A stretch of DNA of 64,000 nucleotides from NCBI GenBank assembly GCA_013146195.2, contig CM028378.1, positions 40,190,828 to 40,254,827 of the forward strand, in the 5' to 3' direction. Position 1 is the first letter of the stretch, and every line of letters begins with the position of its first letter. This DNA is from Codonopsis lanceolata. Lineage: Eukaryota > Streptophyta > Magnoliopsida > Asterales > Campanulaceae. This document shows, one piece after another, positions 20,659 to 30,423 of the stretch. The notes beneath the pieces were generated by a model that was given only the letters and a program-made list of their open reading frames with translations, was not told the origin of the DNA and did no database searches. A program made the position numbers and the translations under genes.

Positions 20659-23379
20659 ATGTCTGGTGATTCGGACAACGATAGAGAGGCATAGCTACGG
20701 TGGGCAGAACGACCCCCTGAGCAACGAGAAGACGCCCTCCCTGGATTATATACTGGAGGAGGGAGATGAATCCGTGGCTGGGGAAGCTATTGATGGGCGT
20801 GTTCCTGCTCCAATAGTTGACCTGGTTGATTCCTCCAGTGGCCATGGCCCCTCTGGAGAGGAGAGCATTGAGGGTGGCGGATACGCTGGCGGGAAGGGCC
20901 CTGAACAGCTGGTTGATAAGGCGGATCCCGTGGTTGAGGAGGTGTTCCCCGTACAAGGGGAAATGGCTGAAGGAGCCTCTAAACCGGATGATGTAGACGG
21001 TATGCCCCTTTCTCGGTGCATGAAGAAGACTGGCCATTCCAAATTTGAGGCCACACTTGAGGACGAGGCCGAAGGAGAAGATGACGAACCCGATTGGTTC
21101 GTAAACACCGACGAGAGCCGGTATGTTACCCACTGGGCTTCTCTGGACACGTCGGATAAGGTGACCGCTTGGCTTACATCCCTTTGTAAAAATTCCAAGG
21201 ATTACAGGGCAGAGAAAATGGATGTGCCCACCGGTGTGGAGCTGCCTCGCGATAAACATGAAGGACTCCTGTTTTTGTTGATTTCTTTAGAGTCGGGCTG
21301 CACCTTCCACTGGAACCTTTCCTGGCAGATTTTTTTCTCGAGACCAAGGTCGTGCCATGTGACCTGATGTTGAACATTGTCCAGGCAATCACGACCTTAA
21401 CTATAGCCTGCCGTTTGTTGGGCTTAGAATCAGACAAGTTCTTGCTCCGGAAACTCTTCATCTTCGCTCCGAGCACTGGTGGACGGATCGAAGTCATATC
21501 CAACTCAAATTTCCTGAGCCTTTTGAGTGATGTCCCCGGCAAAGTTGAGGCTTGGAATAGGAAAGTTCTCTTCATCGATTCCCAGACATGATGGCCATTT
21601 GTACCCACGGGGAGTGGCGAAATGAAGATACCCAAGGTCTCGAAGCAAGATTTCAGCTCGGGCGAGATTGCTCGTCTATTGGCCTTAAAGACTACCGTTG
21701 GGGTTATTGAAGAGAATGATAAGCGGCTCGGTCAGCAATTCTCGCTCGATTGGAAAGAGCTAATTTGCAACCCATAGAATTTGTGTCTAGCCGCGGTTAT
21801 CCGGGCTAAGGTGTCCGGGGTGGTGCCCCTTTTGAAACTCGAGCCCAAAAGAATTCATCCATATTGGGGTGACTGCCACGGGCAGAGATTTAAAAATGAG
21901 TGTGCTTCCTGTCAGTTGCTTGACGCCGGGGAGAGCTATCGGTCAGTATTTGAAGACGAAAAGGGTTGCCTGCTAATTGTTATTATATTTCTTGTCTCAT
22001 TTCCATTTTGCTTTTGAGTACTGGTCACTTTTTTACTTTATTTCGTAAATGAGAAGCCTTGCCCTTTTGAAGCAAAGGAAGAAACAGGCTGATCAGCGGA
22101 CAACCGATCTCAAAGGCAAGGGGCCTCAAGACTTGCCCAAGGTCCCTTTCACTCCACCAGTCAAAAAGACATCTGTCCCAGCCATAGTTTGCAGCCCGAT
22201 TGCAAAAACTGCGGTTTCCAAAGCTGCGGCCCACGAACAAAAGCAGGCCCCTGCTGCAAAGGCCACCAAAGCCCTCGCTGCCAAGGATGCCAAGGTAGTG
22301 GGTAAAAGAAAAAAAGAGTTCCCCTCATTCTCCTGTTTGGACCGTGCGTCAACGCGGTTCGATCTCTAAGCCTGTTTCTGTCACTCCCCCAGCTGAAGGC
22401 GGGGTCGTTACCTGGACGCAACTGGGCTTTGTAATGCCCTCCACTACCAGCACTGCCCGGGCGCTCGTAAAGAAATTTTTTGGTGATGCCCTAATGCTGG
22501 GGGTATCGATCTGTCTGCCCGCGGGAGACCTGGTGGCCTGTTGGGCAAGGACATAATTGAGCGGGGCATGCATGATGACTTAGCGCTTGACCGGGAAACT
22601 GCTGGTCATGTGCTGGTCGGGCATGTTGGCCTTTGCCTGAGTGAGGTAATGAAAGATGACCGACTATTTTATGTTTTCAATTTGATCTTTCATTTTCCTC
22701 CATACTGACTGCTTTATGTTTTGCTCGCAGATTGCCTCTACTTGTACTAACCTCTACGACCGCTACACCAAAGAAAAAAGAGGTTCGCAAGGATGCAGAT
22801 GCTGATAACACAACCCGGGATGGCCTCCTGAAGCAGAAACTCGAGCAGGTTTCTTCTCTGTCCAAGTAGCTAAAGGAAAAAGAAGAGGATGCTAAGTAGA
22901 AGGATCCCGAGTTAGCGGAGCGCAATCTTCTACTAATCGCCCAAAACAACGCTCTGGCCGCTGAAAAAATAGAGGAGGTGGGGCAGCTGAAGAAGGAGCA
23001 GACCGCGGTGGAAGCGGTGACTAAGCAGAGGGAGCAGCTGCGAGTTGAGTGGGATGCTCTGAAAATGTAGGCGGTCAAGGATGCAAAAATAGTGACCGAC
23101 CTGATGAAGAAAATGTCCACGGCGAAGGAGACAGCGATATAAGATTTCAAGAGCTCTTCAGATTTTGAGGCTACCGTGGATGAGGCCATTATCCCTTAAT
23201 TTTCCCACGGCACCAATCACATCCTGAGGATGCTCGCCGGCAATGGTGGGGTGGGCATGCAGTCAATGGTGGAATGGGTTGTGCTCAACCCGGGCAATGG
23301 TGGGGTGGGCATACAGTCAATGGCGGAATGGGTTGTGCTCAACCCGTACTCTGACGCTGCGCGTTAGTTCCACCCATGA
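20659..23379 (+). pseudogene. Antisense additional ORF of A-prime (gypsy-type 'putative transposon' domain plus coiled coil), first part
   Basis: This plus-strand gene lies inside a minus-strand element, between the pol end and the 3' LTR. ATG at 20659 (MSGDSDNDREA) hits a stop; the frame from about 20666 runs as an acidic segment (DYILEEGDESVAGE, DEAEGEDDEPDWFVNTDES). The conserved block spans about 21260-21590 with one frameshift: LLFLLISLESG, LPLEPFLADFFLETKV, NIVQAITTLTIACRLLGLE, LFIFAPSTGGRIEVISN and KVEAWNRKVLFI. Order and spacing resemble the PF04195-type 'putative gypsy type transposon' domain often annotated beside plant Tat elements. Basic and Ala/Lys/Pro-rich sequence follows (22049-22330), then a coiled-coil-like stretch at 22830-23080 (LKQKLEQVSSL, KIEEVGQLKKEQTAVEAVTK). 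Scattered stops, for example at 22869-22871 and 22899-22901, show decay. Introns may exist near 21940-22048 and 22640-22730. Function is unknown. Confidence 0.72.
23239..23346 (+). repeat. 54-bp tandem duplication inside the antisense ORF
   Basis: Two adjacent 54-bp units (23239-23292 and 23293-23346), each from GGCAATGGTGGGGTGGGCAT to GTGCTCAACCCG, differ at only two positions. Fifty-four bases is 18 codons, so the duplication keeps the frame (GNGGVGMQSMVEWVVLNP twice). Confidence 0.92.
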
Positions 23380-23531
23380 ATTTTTTTTTTGGGAAACAAG
23401 ACGGCACCTGCAGAATTTTATTAAAAACAAAAGCAACAAATACAAACGAGAGGGGGACAACCAGCCTGACCCAAACAAAAAGGGGGGGGGGGCAAAGGAG
23501 CCTTACCTCAAAAGGAAAAAGGCTACAAAAT

Positions 23532-24251
23532 CTAACTATGTTTTCGAAAGTTATAAACGCCTATACGATCATGAAATAAAGCTTGACGGGAGTCATAAGG
23601 TAGGTTAGATAGAGAGTTATAACTTTGAAAGCCTTTGTGGTCATGTGCAGTCGAAGCAAGCTTGTCAGCAACAAAATTCTTTTCTCTGAACACATGGGCA
23701 ATAGAGTAATTGCCAAGACAAGAAACACAATCCGGAAGCTCATACTCAAACTTCCACGGAGCACTATGCTTGTGAGTTAAAACCATAACAACAACCAGAG
23801 AGTCAGATTTTACTAGCACATTACTAATGTTCAGGTTGCGGCATAACCGAAGCCCATCACGTAACGCCTTAATCTCTGCCCCTGTGTTTGTACCCGGCCC
23901 ATAAAAGGCTGAAAAAGCTATAACCAAGAAACCTTGGCAGTCTCGCAAAATACCACCGCCAGCGTGATTACCATGACTAGCAGATCCATCAGTGTTAAGT
24001 TTATACCAACCCACCGGGGGAGGAGACCATCGAACCCAACAACCCTTCCTAAGCACCAGATTGACAATAGGAAGACCAAGACGATCCATACCCAAACTTG
24101 CCATAATGGAAAGGGAAGACTTGGGGCGGAAAACCGAAAGCATGTCATACAAACTACCTTTAACACGGGCAATGATCCTGCCAAAATGCATCGGTTGAGA
24201 GTCGAATATTGCACAACACCTAGCCTTCCATATCTCCCAGCAAGAGAACAA
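23532..24251 (-). pseudogene. LINE RNase H (RVT_3-like) at the C-terminus
   Basis: The frame starts CWEIWKARCCAIFDS, then a linker, then VGWYKLNTDGSASHGNHAGG, GGILRDCQGFLVIAFSAF, TNTGAEIKALRDGLRL, NVLVKSDSLVVVMV and IAHVFREKNFVADKLAS. The D of NTDGS, E of AEIKAL, D of VKSDS and D of VADKLA are the expected RNase H carboxylates. This is the plant LINE subgroup with an acquired C-terminal RNase H. The stop is at 23532-23534. Confidence 0.92.
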
Positions 24252-24309
24252 AATATACCAAGGCAGCAGGCACCAAGCTGGTTACGAGTTGAACTGTCTT
24301 TACACCAGG

Positions 24310-25335
24310 TTACAAATAAGTGCTCAAAGGAAACATAAAAACCATTTTTATGAAAGATACCTGTAAAAAAGCCCCAAACAGTCTTGGCAATGTCGGAACT
24401 AAGCAACAATGACATTTCGAAACAATGGGAATTCTTTTAAGGCACAGCTGCATGTCCATAGGTACAGCTCGGTGATATAACTTCCATACAAAGCAACTAA
24501 TTTTGATGGGAATCAATGACTGCCAGATCTTAGAGGCCCACGGCATAGAAGGAGAATGAAGACGAATGATGTCCAGAAAATCTGATGAAAGAAACCGGCC
24601 AGAATTGGAGAGAGTGGAAATGAGCTTATCCGGAACTCTTTGATCACATAACACATTGCGAGCAAGCTGATGAATATGAACAGGAAGCAGTGGGAGCAGA
24701 TCATCAAGATTCAGTAAAGCTTGGTGAACCGAAAGATAGGCGTCAACTGGCCGGGGGCCTTCCAGAACCACACCACTCCAATTGTCTAGCCAAAAGGAAA
24801 TCTGGCCCTCACCAACCAACCACCTACTATGGGCAGCCACTAAAGGAAGTTGGGCCATAATGGCTTTCAACTGTGGAGCAGCCGATAAACCGCTAGAGAA
24901 ACCACCATTGCCATAATATATCATGCGAACAAATCTGACCCATAGACTTTTGCCAACCAAGACACTCCAAGCCATCTTCGCATGTGAGGAACACATAACC
25001 TGTTGGAGAGATCGAATGCCAAGGCCACCTTCATGAAACGGACGACAAATGGACGACCAAGAAACCCAATGAGATCGATGACTACCCGCAGAGCTCCAAA
25101 GAAATTCAGCCATTAGGGATTCAATCCTGCGAATCATGATAATAAGGACGCGAACTGCAGCCAAGGTATACGTAGCAATGCTGCTCAGAACAGATTTAAT
25201 TATAGTGAGACGACCCCCCATGGATAACAGACGAGATTTCCAACCAGACAAACGACGGTGAAATTTGAGCTCAATATCTTCAAAGTAGGACCGTTTAATT
25301 TGACCATAAAATATGGGAATACCCAAATAACGCAT
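24310..25335 (-). pseudogene. LINE thumb and zf-RVT region
   Basis: An open frame of 341 codons begins RYLGIPIFYGQIKRSYF and continues LSGWKSRLLSMGGRLTIIKS, HWVSWSSICRPFHEGGLGI, and SFWLDNWSG. It then reaches the zf-RVT region ASKIWQSLIPIKISCFVWKL with HRAVPMDMQLCLKRI and SKCHCCL. The block order is standard for plant L1 ORF2 downstream of the RT core. A frameshift against the RT frame lies near 25340-25440. Confidence 0.9.
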
Positions 25336-25432
25336 TGGAAAGGATTGGCGGCTTCACCCTGACCAAGCAGCAATATGCCGAGCTTTGGAGACCGAGAAGG
25401 AAGCATGAATATAAAATCCACTCTTGTGTAGA

Positions 25433-26448
25433 TTATTGCCCAGAACTCTGCTCATACTTAGAAAGGACATGACGGAGAGCTAATATAGAGCGCTTCGCAA
25501 CATTATAAAAAATCAGCATGTCATCGGCATACAGCAAATGAGATATCGTAAGCCCCCCACGACCATGAGAGAAAGGAGCAATGGCCCGTTCAGATACATC
25601 ATTATTTATAGCAGCAGGTAGAATTAACTTCTTGAGCAAGAATGAAAAGTAGCGGAGAGAGCGGATCGCCTTAGCGGAGACCCTGTATGGACGAGAAGAA
25701 ACCAAAACTGTTCCCGTTAATCCTAACAGAATACCAAACATTACTTATCATTCTATCAATTAAATCACAAAAGGAGGGACAAAAGCCAAGAGTTAAAAGA
25801 GATTTCCTGAGAAAGTCCCATTCCAATCTATCGTAGGCTTTAGACATATCTAGCTTGAAGGCCACATTTCCACCCCCGCATTTATGACCGATCCTGTGAA
25901 TCAACTCCTGAGCAATGGCAATATTTTCTTGAATACTTCTTCCCTTGATAAAGCCCGATTGTTCCCACGAGATAATAGAGGGGAGCATAGTAGCAAGACG
26001 GGAGGCAATAATCTTGGATATAATTTTGCTCGCAAAATTGCACAGACTAATGGGACGGAGATCCGTCAAACCAGACGGATTCTCTATTTTAGGAATTAAC
26101 ACCAGAGAAGTGGCCGCCAAACCCCTAAACAAAGGAGAGCCACCAAAAAATTCTTGAACTGCAGCTATAACTTCACCCTTGATGATGTCCCAACAGCCCA
26201 AAAAGAAGTGCCCAGTAAAACCATCCGGACCAGGGGCACTGTTAGGGTTAAGGTCTTTGATAGCCTGCCATATTTCAGCCTCCACGGGCATTTGCATAAG
26301 AAGAGTATTATTCTGAGAAGTGACCTTGGTTGGGATGTTAACAAAAAGCGAATCATCAATATAGTGCTGCCCAGAAGTAAAAAGATTAGTGAAATGAGGG
26401 ACCGCAATCTCACCAATCTTGGTAAAGTCCGAGCTCCAACATTTGTCG
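25433..26448 (-). pseudogene. LINE reverse transcriptase
   Basis: The first frame (26448-25671) reads FTKIGEIAVPHFTNLFTSGQ, then the LINE RT landmarks NSAPGPDGFTGHFF, SLVLIPKIENPS, LTDLRPISLCN, KIISKIIASRLA, WEQSGFIKGRSIQENI and AFKLDMSKAYDRLEWDFL, ending at QGLR. A frameshift there breaks QGDPLSP. The catalytic region continues in another frame (25433-25680) with LTISHLLYADDMLIFYN, the YADD box of LINE RT. RT would copy LINE RNA at the nicked target in the nucleus. Confidence 0.92.
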
Positions 26449-26565
26449 TCCACCCACGACTTGGTCCCTTACACAAAAGAGGAACTGGAAACCCTTGCCA
26501 AGGGCGATGCTGAAGCTGGACGCGAGCTTTGGATCTTGCCAAAAGGTACAAATAGTGACTTATAA
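26449..26565 (+). pseudogene. Antisense ORF of A-prime, part after the LINE
   Basis: After the LINE and its duplicated target, a plus-strand frame continues: HDLVPYTKEELETLAKG, DAEAGRELWILPKG and NSDL, with a TAA stop at 26563-26565. Joined across the LINE with one copy of the duplicated target removed, the frame before the insertion (TLTLRVSST, 23348-23374) leads directly into it. This supports the LINE having landed inside a once-open coding region. Confidence 0.65.
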
Positions 26566-27049
26566 ATAATAGGCTAATTTAAGCGGACATATTATTTTAA
26601 GATCGAGGGTCTGGGGAAGCGATCTTACTCGGACCAAGTGCTTGGTTCTGACCAAGGCTTTGAGCGGGCATGGCCTCTATCGCCCTGAGACGAGCATCCT
26701 GAAGAATGCTTAGCGGGCATTGCCCAACTTTGAGCAACGACTAGCTAACTGGGCTGGGCCGTGTCCGACGTTTGCACGTCGAAGTTGCTGCTAGTATATC
26801 AACTGGGTATAGAAATATACGACTAACAGTGGTGCTCGATAACTATAGGAATCCGAGGTAGTTAGCCGCTACCTTATGGGCATGGCCCTTACTGACCTGC
26901 GGGCTTCCCAATCCGAAAACAATTCATAAATGACAAAAATAATTTTGAACTAACAAATATGAATAACTTGTTTTTTTTATTGATAAAATAAAATGATGAT
27001 GACCCTCAACAGGGCTAAGGATCTTGCCCGCTTGTACATTGAGACTTGC
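26566..27049 (-). other. Non-coding DNA between pol end and antisense ORF in A-prime
   Basis: No conserved domain is recognisable on either strand. On the plus strand this is the region after the antisense ORF stop, and an AT-rich part near 26930-27000 (AATAAAATAAAATGATG) could hold a poly(A) signal for that ORF. The segment would be the 3' non-coding sequence shared by both transcripts. Confidence 0.45.
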
Positions 27050-27139
27050 TCAATGGTAGTACTTTTTCAAGTGATCTGTGTGCCAAAGATGCTTCAAGTC
27101 TTTGCCTTCTTGTGTCCTTAGTGTGTATGTGCCTTCTCT
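27050..27139 (-). pseudogene. Last codons of pol in A-prime
   Basis: On the minus strand 29 codons read REGTYTLRTQEG, KDLKHLWHTDHLKKYYH and a stop. The pattern (G-Y-LRT--G--L---WH---LK-YY) is the conserved very end of Tat-type integrase. It is fused directly to the gag sequence next to it, so everything from late gag through most of integrase was removed by one deletion with a junction at about 27140. Confidence 0.8.
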
Positions 27140-27682
27140 GATTCGTCTGCTCGAAGCGAGCAATTGTTGGGAGGCTTGGCCACCACCAACAAATGCTGGA
27201 TTACTAAAAGTGGGCAGCACCAAATCTACAACTGGGACCGGGGCATGGCCCAAGGCAAACAGTTGCTGGTTGAGCGCGTACATCTTATTCTAATACTTCG
27301 CTTGGACTTGTAGAGCAGCAACCTGTTGGTTAGGGGTCTGTCCGGGCAAGCTCATTTGGCTCCCTTGGCCGTTTTCTCGCTGGTGATTCAACTGGACCCT
27401 GAGGACTTGAGCACGAGCATCCCTTTACTCGTTGATGACTTGGCGAGCTTCTCGCTGGCTCACTTGATTCTGGCTGACATGTTGAGATAGATGTTCCTCA
27501 ACATACAGGACATCCTCACAATGAGTCGCATGCCAGGCTGCAATCCTCTAGTTTCTCGTTTGCACCCCTTGGGGTGCGCTTGGTGGCAGATCACCAGGCA
27601 ATGGGTTGTTGTTCCCAACCAGCTGGCTGCCAGCCTGGTGGTTACTAGCCGTGGCGTGATGTTTGCTACCCTTTCCAGCCAT
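27140..27682 (-). pseudogene. Truncated gag of A-prime
   Basis: The frame starts at ATG 27682 with MAGKGSKHHATASNHQAGSQ and follows the gag of element A closely: LPPSAPQGVQTRN, an arginine-rich QREARQVINE block, RDARAQVLRVQLNHQREN, YALNQQLFALGHAPVP, and SNPAFVGGGQASQQ. In-frame stops (after VQTRN near 27567, and in the INE block) and the downstream deletion make it a pseudogene. Only the N-terminal half of gag is left. Confidence 0.87.
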
Positions 27683-27744
27683 TGTACTAACATTTTTTAT
27701 CGGAAAACTCACCAGAAAAACTTAGAGAGAGCTTAGAAGCTTCT

Positions 27745-27762
27745 TTCCCAGCAACGGAACCA
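27745..27762 (-). other. Primer binding site of A-prime
   Basis: The minus strand reads TGGTTCCGTTGCTGGGAA, next to the 5' LTR with three bases between, matching the site of element A at 4260-4277 with one change. Confidence 0.75.
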
Positions 27763-27765
27763 AGC

Positions 27766-28176
27766 TGATGTGGCAAAAAGTACAGCTTGGGCCGTCTGTA
27801 TTTTAGGCGTGATAGGCGGCTGATCGCGTGAATGTAGGAGCAGATATGGTAAGTGTCCTGCTCGGTTAAGAAAACCTTTGACTTGTCTTGGAGAGCAAGT
27901 TTCTGAGGTCCCCTTCTCGATACTTGCTCGGGCGAGCAATTCTATGCATGGCTACGATGATGTAGATCTGCTGAAGTGTGGGTCATGGGCATGGCCCCTG
28001 ATCGGGCAGACATGGTCTATGCTCGACCAGGTTTTGACTGGAGTTGGTGTTCTCTGCTCGACACCCTCTAGCTCTTCCCGCTAGATCAGTAGGTTTCATG
28101 CTAACTGAGTTCGTGACTGGTATGTGGTGGTCGTTCGTACGTTGCTCGTGGCCGAGTTTGGGCCGTGAACACATCA
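27766..28176 (-). repeat. 5' LTR of A-prime, with internal deletion
   Basis: TGATGTGGC...AACACATCA, 411 bp, against 696 bp for the partner LTR. Sequence before and after matches the partner, but about 285 bp are missing after CCGTCTGTA, where the next bases are TTTTAGGCGTGATAGG. The lost block corresponds to about 19127-19413 and includes the TATA box, so the 5' LTR has no core promoter. Confidence 0.87.
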
Positions 28177-28181
28177 AATGG

Positions 28182-28214
28182 TATCAATAGTGGTAGATAT
28201 AATGTTAAACCAAA
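28182..28214. mobile_element. Right part of the MITE split by A-prime
   Basis: TATCAATAGTGGTAGATATA continues the MITE whose left part is at 18990-19092; the intact copy at 30424-30575 has TAACAATAG and, a little later, AGTGGTAAATATATC. Confidence 0.75.
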
Positions 28215-29021
28215 CATTTTTTTTAATTTTCCCCATGATATTGTTTGATTTGATTCTGATATACTCATCCACACATGTGGGGCCCATTACTATGAGCATG
28301 AAATCAATGCTTGGATTTGTTTACAATTGTGCAATTTGAATCAGTCTTTTTCGTTTTCCTTTTTGATTGGTGAAGGGTTTGAGTTCTGCCCCAATGAAAA
28401 CCATGGGTTGTTGTCCGTTGGGGACATCAACTTTCTTTGTGTGTGGGTTGGGCTGAAATGGCAATCAACTTTGTGTGTGTGGTGGTGGTGAAGTGGGGTG
28501 AAACAGAAATAAAGGCTCTTCGCCACGTCAACTTTGTTTGTATTGTATTAGATTTTTTTATAAGTATCTACATAGAAGGTGTGATTTAAAAAAGTGTTAT
28601 AATTGATAGGTATATTATTTTAAGTCATAGTTGAAGGATTGATGTTTTATAAGAAGTAACTATTCAGAAAATTAATTGTAGGGCGTAATTTTATAATGTG
28701 AAGATAAAATAGGGAAAAGAAAACTGAGTGACTTCTCATAATATTAATTATAAAGAGTGATTTGTAATATAAAGATAAAAAATAAGGAGTTAAAAGTGGA
28801 TAACTACTCACACATGTAAACGTGAAGATGAATCTCAACCGTTAAATGTTTTAAGATAATTTAATCACAATCTCTAAATAACCCTAATTAATTACTTAGC
28901 TGTTTTATAATATAGATGTGTGGTGCATGTATAACCGTTATTAGGCACATCTATTTTAAGTTGAATTATATATAACGATAATCGAACATGAAATATCTGT
29001 TCTAATAAATCGCTCCACATA
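28215..29021. other. AT-rich non-coding stretch
   Basis: No coding frame of note and no transposon domain recognised. Confidence 0.5.
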
Positions 29022-29029
29022 TTAGTCAA

Positions 29030-29162
29030 GAGTGAAGCTAACCACACCCTAATTTTCTATCTTTGCACCCCAAGTATTGCATTAAAATGTTGTATTCTAC
29101 TATGTACAATACAATACATGAAATATAAAGATAGGAAATTGAGGTGTTGTTAGCTTCACTCG
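29030..29162. mobile_element. hAT-like MITE, 133 bp
   Basis: Terminal inverted repeats of about 33 bp (GAGTGAAGCTAACCACACC at the left; its complement GGTGTTGTTAGCTTCACTC at the right) continue into ATTTTCTATCTTT / AAAGATAGGAAAT. Identical eight-base direct repeats TTAGTCAA flank it at 29022-29029 and 29163-29170. An 8-bp target duplication is the hAT hallmark. It has no coding capacity. Confidence 0.85.
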
Positions 29163-29263
29163 TTAGTCAATCGTAGTGAGTGGCAGCTAGGGAATTAATT
29201 GTATTTGTGGGTGGTGGTCTATATATGTTCTCACAATGGAGATTGACAATAATTTTATTCCGT

Positions 29264-29342
29264 CAAGACTCAAAATGATCCTATGCCTTTATATTAAAGT
29301 TGTTTGAAAGGCACAAGACTCAAAATGATCCTATGCCTTTAT
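29264..29342. repeat. 29-bp direct repeat with 50-bp period
   Basis: CAAGACTCAAAATGATCC followed by TATGCCTTTAT occurs at 29264-29292 and again at 29314-29342. Confidence 0.9.
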
Positions 29343-29424
29343 GTAAGATTTATATACGGTTTATAAGATTATCATATATTATCTCTGGACACCAATATTA
29401 TCTATGAATTTTATACTGAGTTTT

Positions 29425-29655
29425 CAGGCTCAGGTCGTTATAAATAGTATCAGAGCGGATCCCAACAAAAAATATGAGAACAAAGTGCTGTGCAAGCAAA
29501 AGTGCAACTTCGTGGGAGGTGAGCGCCACTTCTTGAATCCTGCATCGCTCGGAATATGATTCAGTTTGTGGTAGACTTGAGCACCAAATGTGCTGCGTAC
29601 TCAGTGGGCTATTGCGTAACGGATCGGGCTTTTGGGCTCGGGCGTTACAAACGGC
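29425..29655 (+). other. Possible LTR/PBS remnant
   Basis: The sequence AAATAGTATCAGAGCGGATC near 29440-29460 contains TATCAGAGC, the core of the tRNA-iMet primer site (TGGTATCAGAGC) with a change at the first bases. It directly follows GGCTCAGGTCGTTATAA. A similar phrase GGCTCGGGCGTTACAA recurs at 29635-29650. This fits the end of an LTR, a primer site, and a second LTR end of a small TRIM-like element, but no full LTR pair could be outlined. Confidence 0.35.
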
Positions 29656-29890
29656 CATTTAACAAAAATAAAAATAAACAAGAAATCAAAGTGAATGTAA
29701 TAATTAATAAGTGTACAAAAAATCTACTATTTTATTTTGACATATTTCACTTAAATAGTTTATTTTCAAAAATTAAGACATATAAATCATTTAATTATTA
29801 ATAGACTATTAAAAATATTATTTTTTTAAAAAAATAATTTTTGAAACAGGAACTTTTTATCCTGAACGAAGAGAGTAAAAAAAAAAGATA

Positions 29891-30148
29891 CTCCCTCCGT
29901 CCTTAAATTATCGTCCTCCTTTTCTTTTTCGTCCGTCCCAAAATAATTGTCCACTTTGAAACTTACCTTTTTAGAACATCACTTTTACCATTTTACCCTT
30001 ACTTTTTCACCATACTTTAATTATGGACTACATACACATGAGCTTTAAAGGAAACTACACATTAAACCAATATTAATAATCCAGTCAAATAGATTTTCTT
30101 AAACGATGCACCAGATCAACCAAGACAATAAATTAAGGACGGAGGGAG
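29891..30148. mobile_element. Stowaway MITE, 258 bp
   Basis: The termini CTCCCTCCGTCC and GGACGGAGGGAG are perfect Stowaway (Tc1/mariner) ends, flanked by TA at 29889-29890 and 30149-30150. The interior is AT-rich and non-coding. Confidence 0.95.
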
Positions 30149-30423
30149 TAACTAACAACAAAGTCAATCCCACAAACTAATTAGACACAGACTTTATATG
30201 TACAAAAATGACCGGTATAATTTATCTTTGTAGTTGTAACGTACAATGCCTTAAATTTATTGTAAATTAAACATGTCGACAAATTCTGTTGCTATAGCAT
30301 TACATTTTTTAAATTTCTTTTCAGAAACACAAGTATCTAGTTAATTAATTATATGAATTACAAAAGTTCAGTAGGTAAAAACTTAGGAAATGCCGTCATA
30401 CGCTATCTAATATATAATTAATA

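Larger units (their letters stand above)
23380..26448 (-). mobile_element. 5'-truncated L1-type LINE
   Basis: A non-LTR retrotransposon on the minus strand. On the plus strand its 3' end shows as a T-run at 23381-23390, the reverse of a poly(A) tail. Target-site duplications flank it: TCCACCCATGA at 23369-23379 and TCCACCCACGA at 26449-26459, matching 10 of 11. It contains RT, a CCHC-like zf-RVT region and RNase H, but the endonuclease is missing, so it is 5'-truncated as is common for LINE insertions. It splits the antisense ORF of A-prime. Confidence 0.92.
19093..28176 (-). mobile_element. Element A-prime: non-autonomous Tat-type LTR retrotransposon with antisense ORF
   Basis: On the minus strand the order is 5' LTR (27766-28176), PBS, gag (27140-27682), a short pol end (27050-27139), non-coding DNA, an antisense ORF, and 3' LTR (19093-19788). 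Protease, RT, RNases H and most of integrase are absent. The flanking five bases are AGTGG (19088-19092) and AATGG (28177-28181), a target duplication matching 4 of 5. The MITE split by it can be followed across the insertion. A LINE (23380-26448) is nested inside. Without its own pol it would have depended on a relative such as element A. Confidence 0.87.

Noticed and set aside
20612..21635. Long minus-strand frames opposite the antisense ORF of A-prime
   Set aside because: The plus strand carries the conserved block and coherent composition; the minus frames have no recognisable motif. It was checked because the element itself is on the minus strand.
24513..26513. Plus-strand open frames within the LINE
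   Set aside because: They are opposite strand shadows of RT and zf-RVT frames.
28341..28838. Short minus-strand frames in AT-rich DNA
   Set aside because: They have no motif, no codon pattern and no supporting promoter or splice context.
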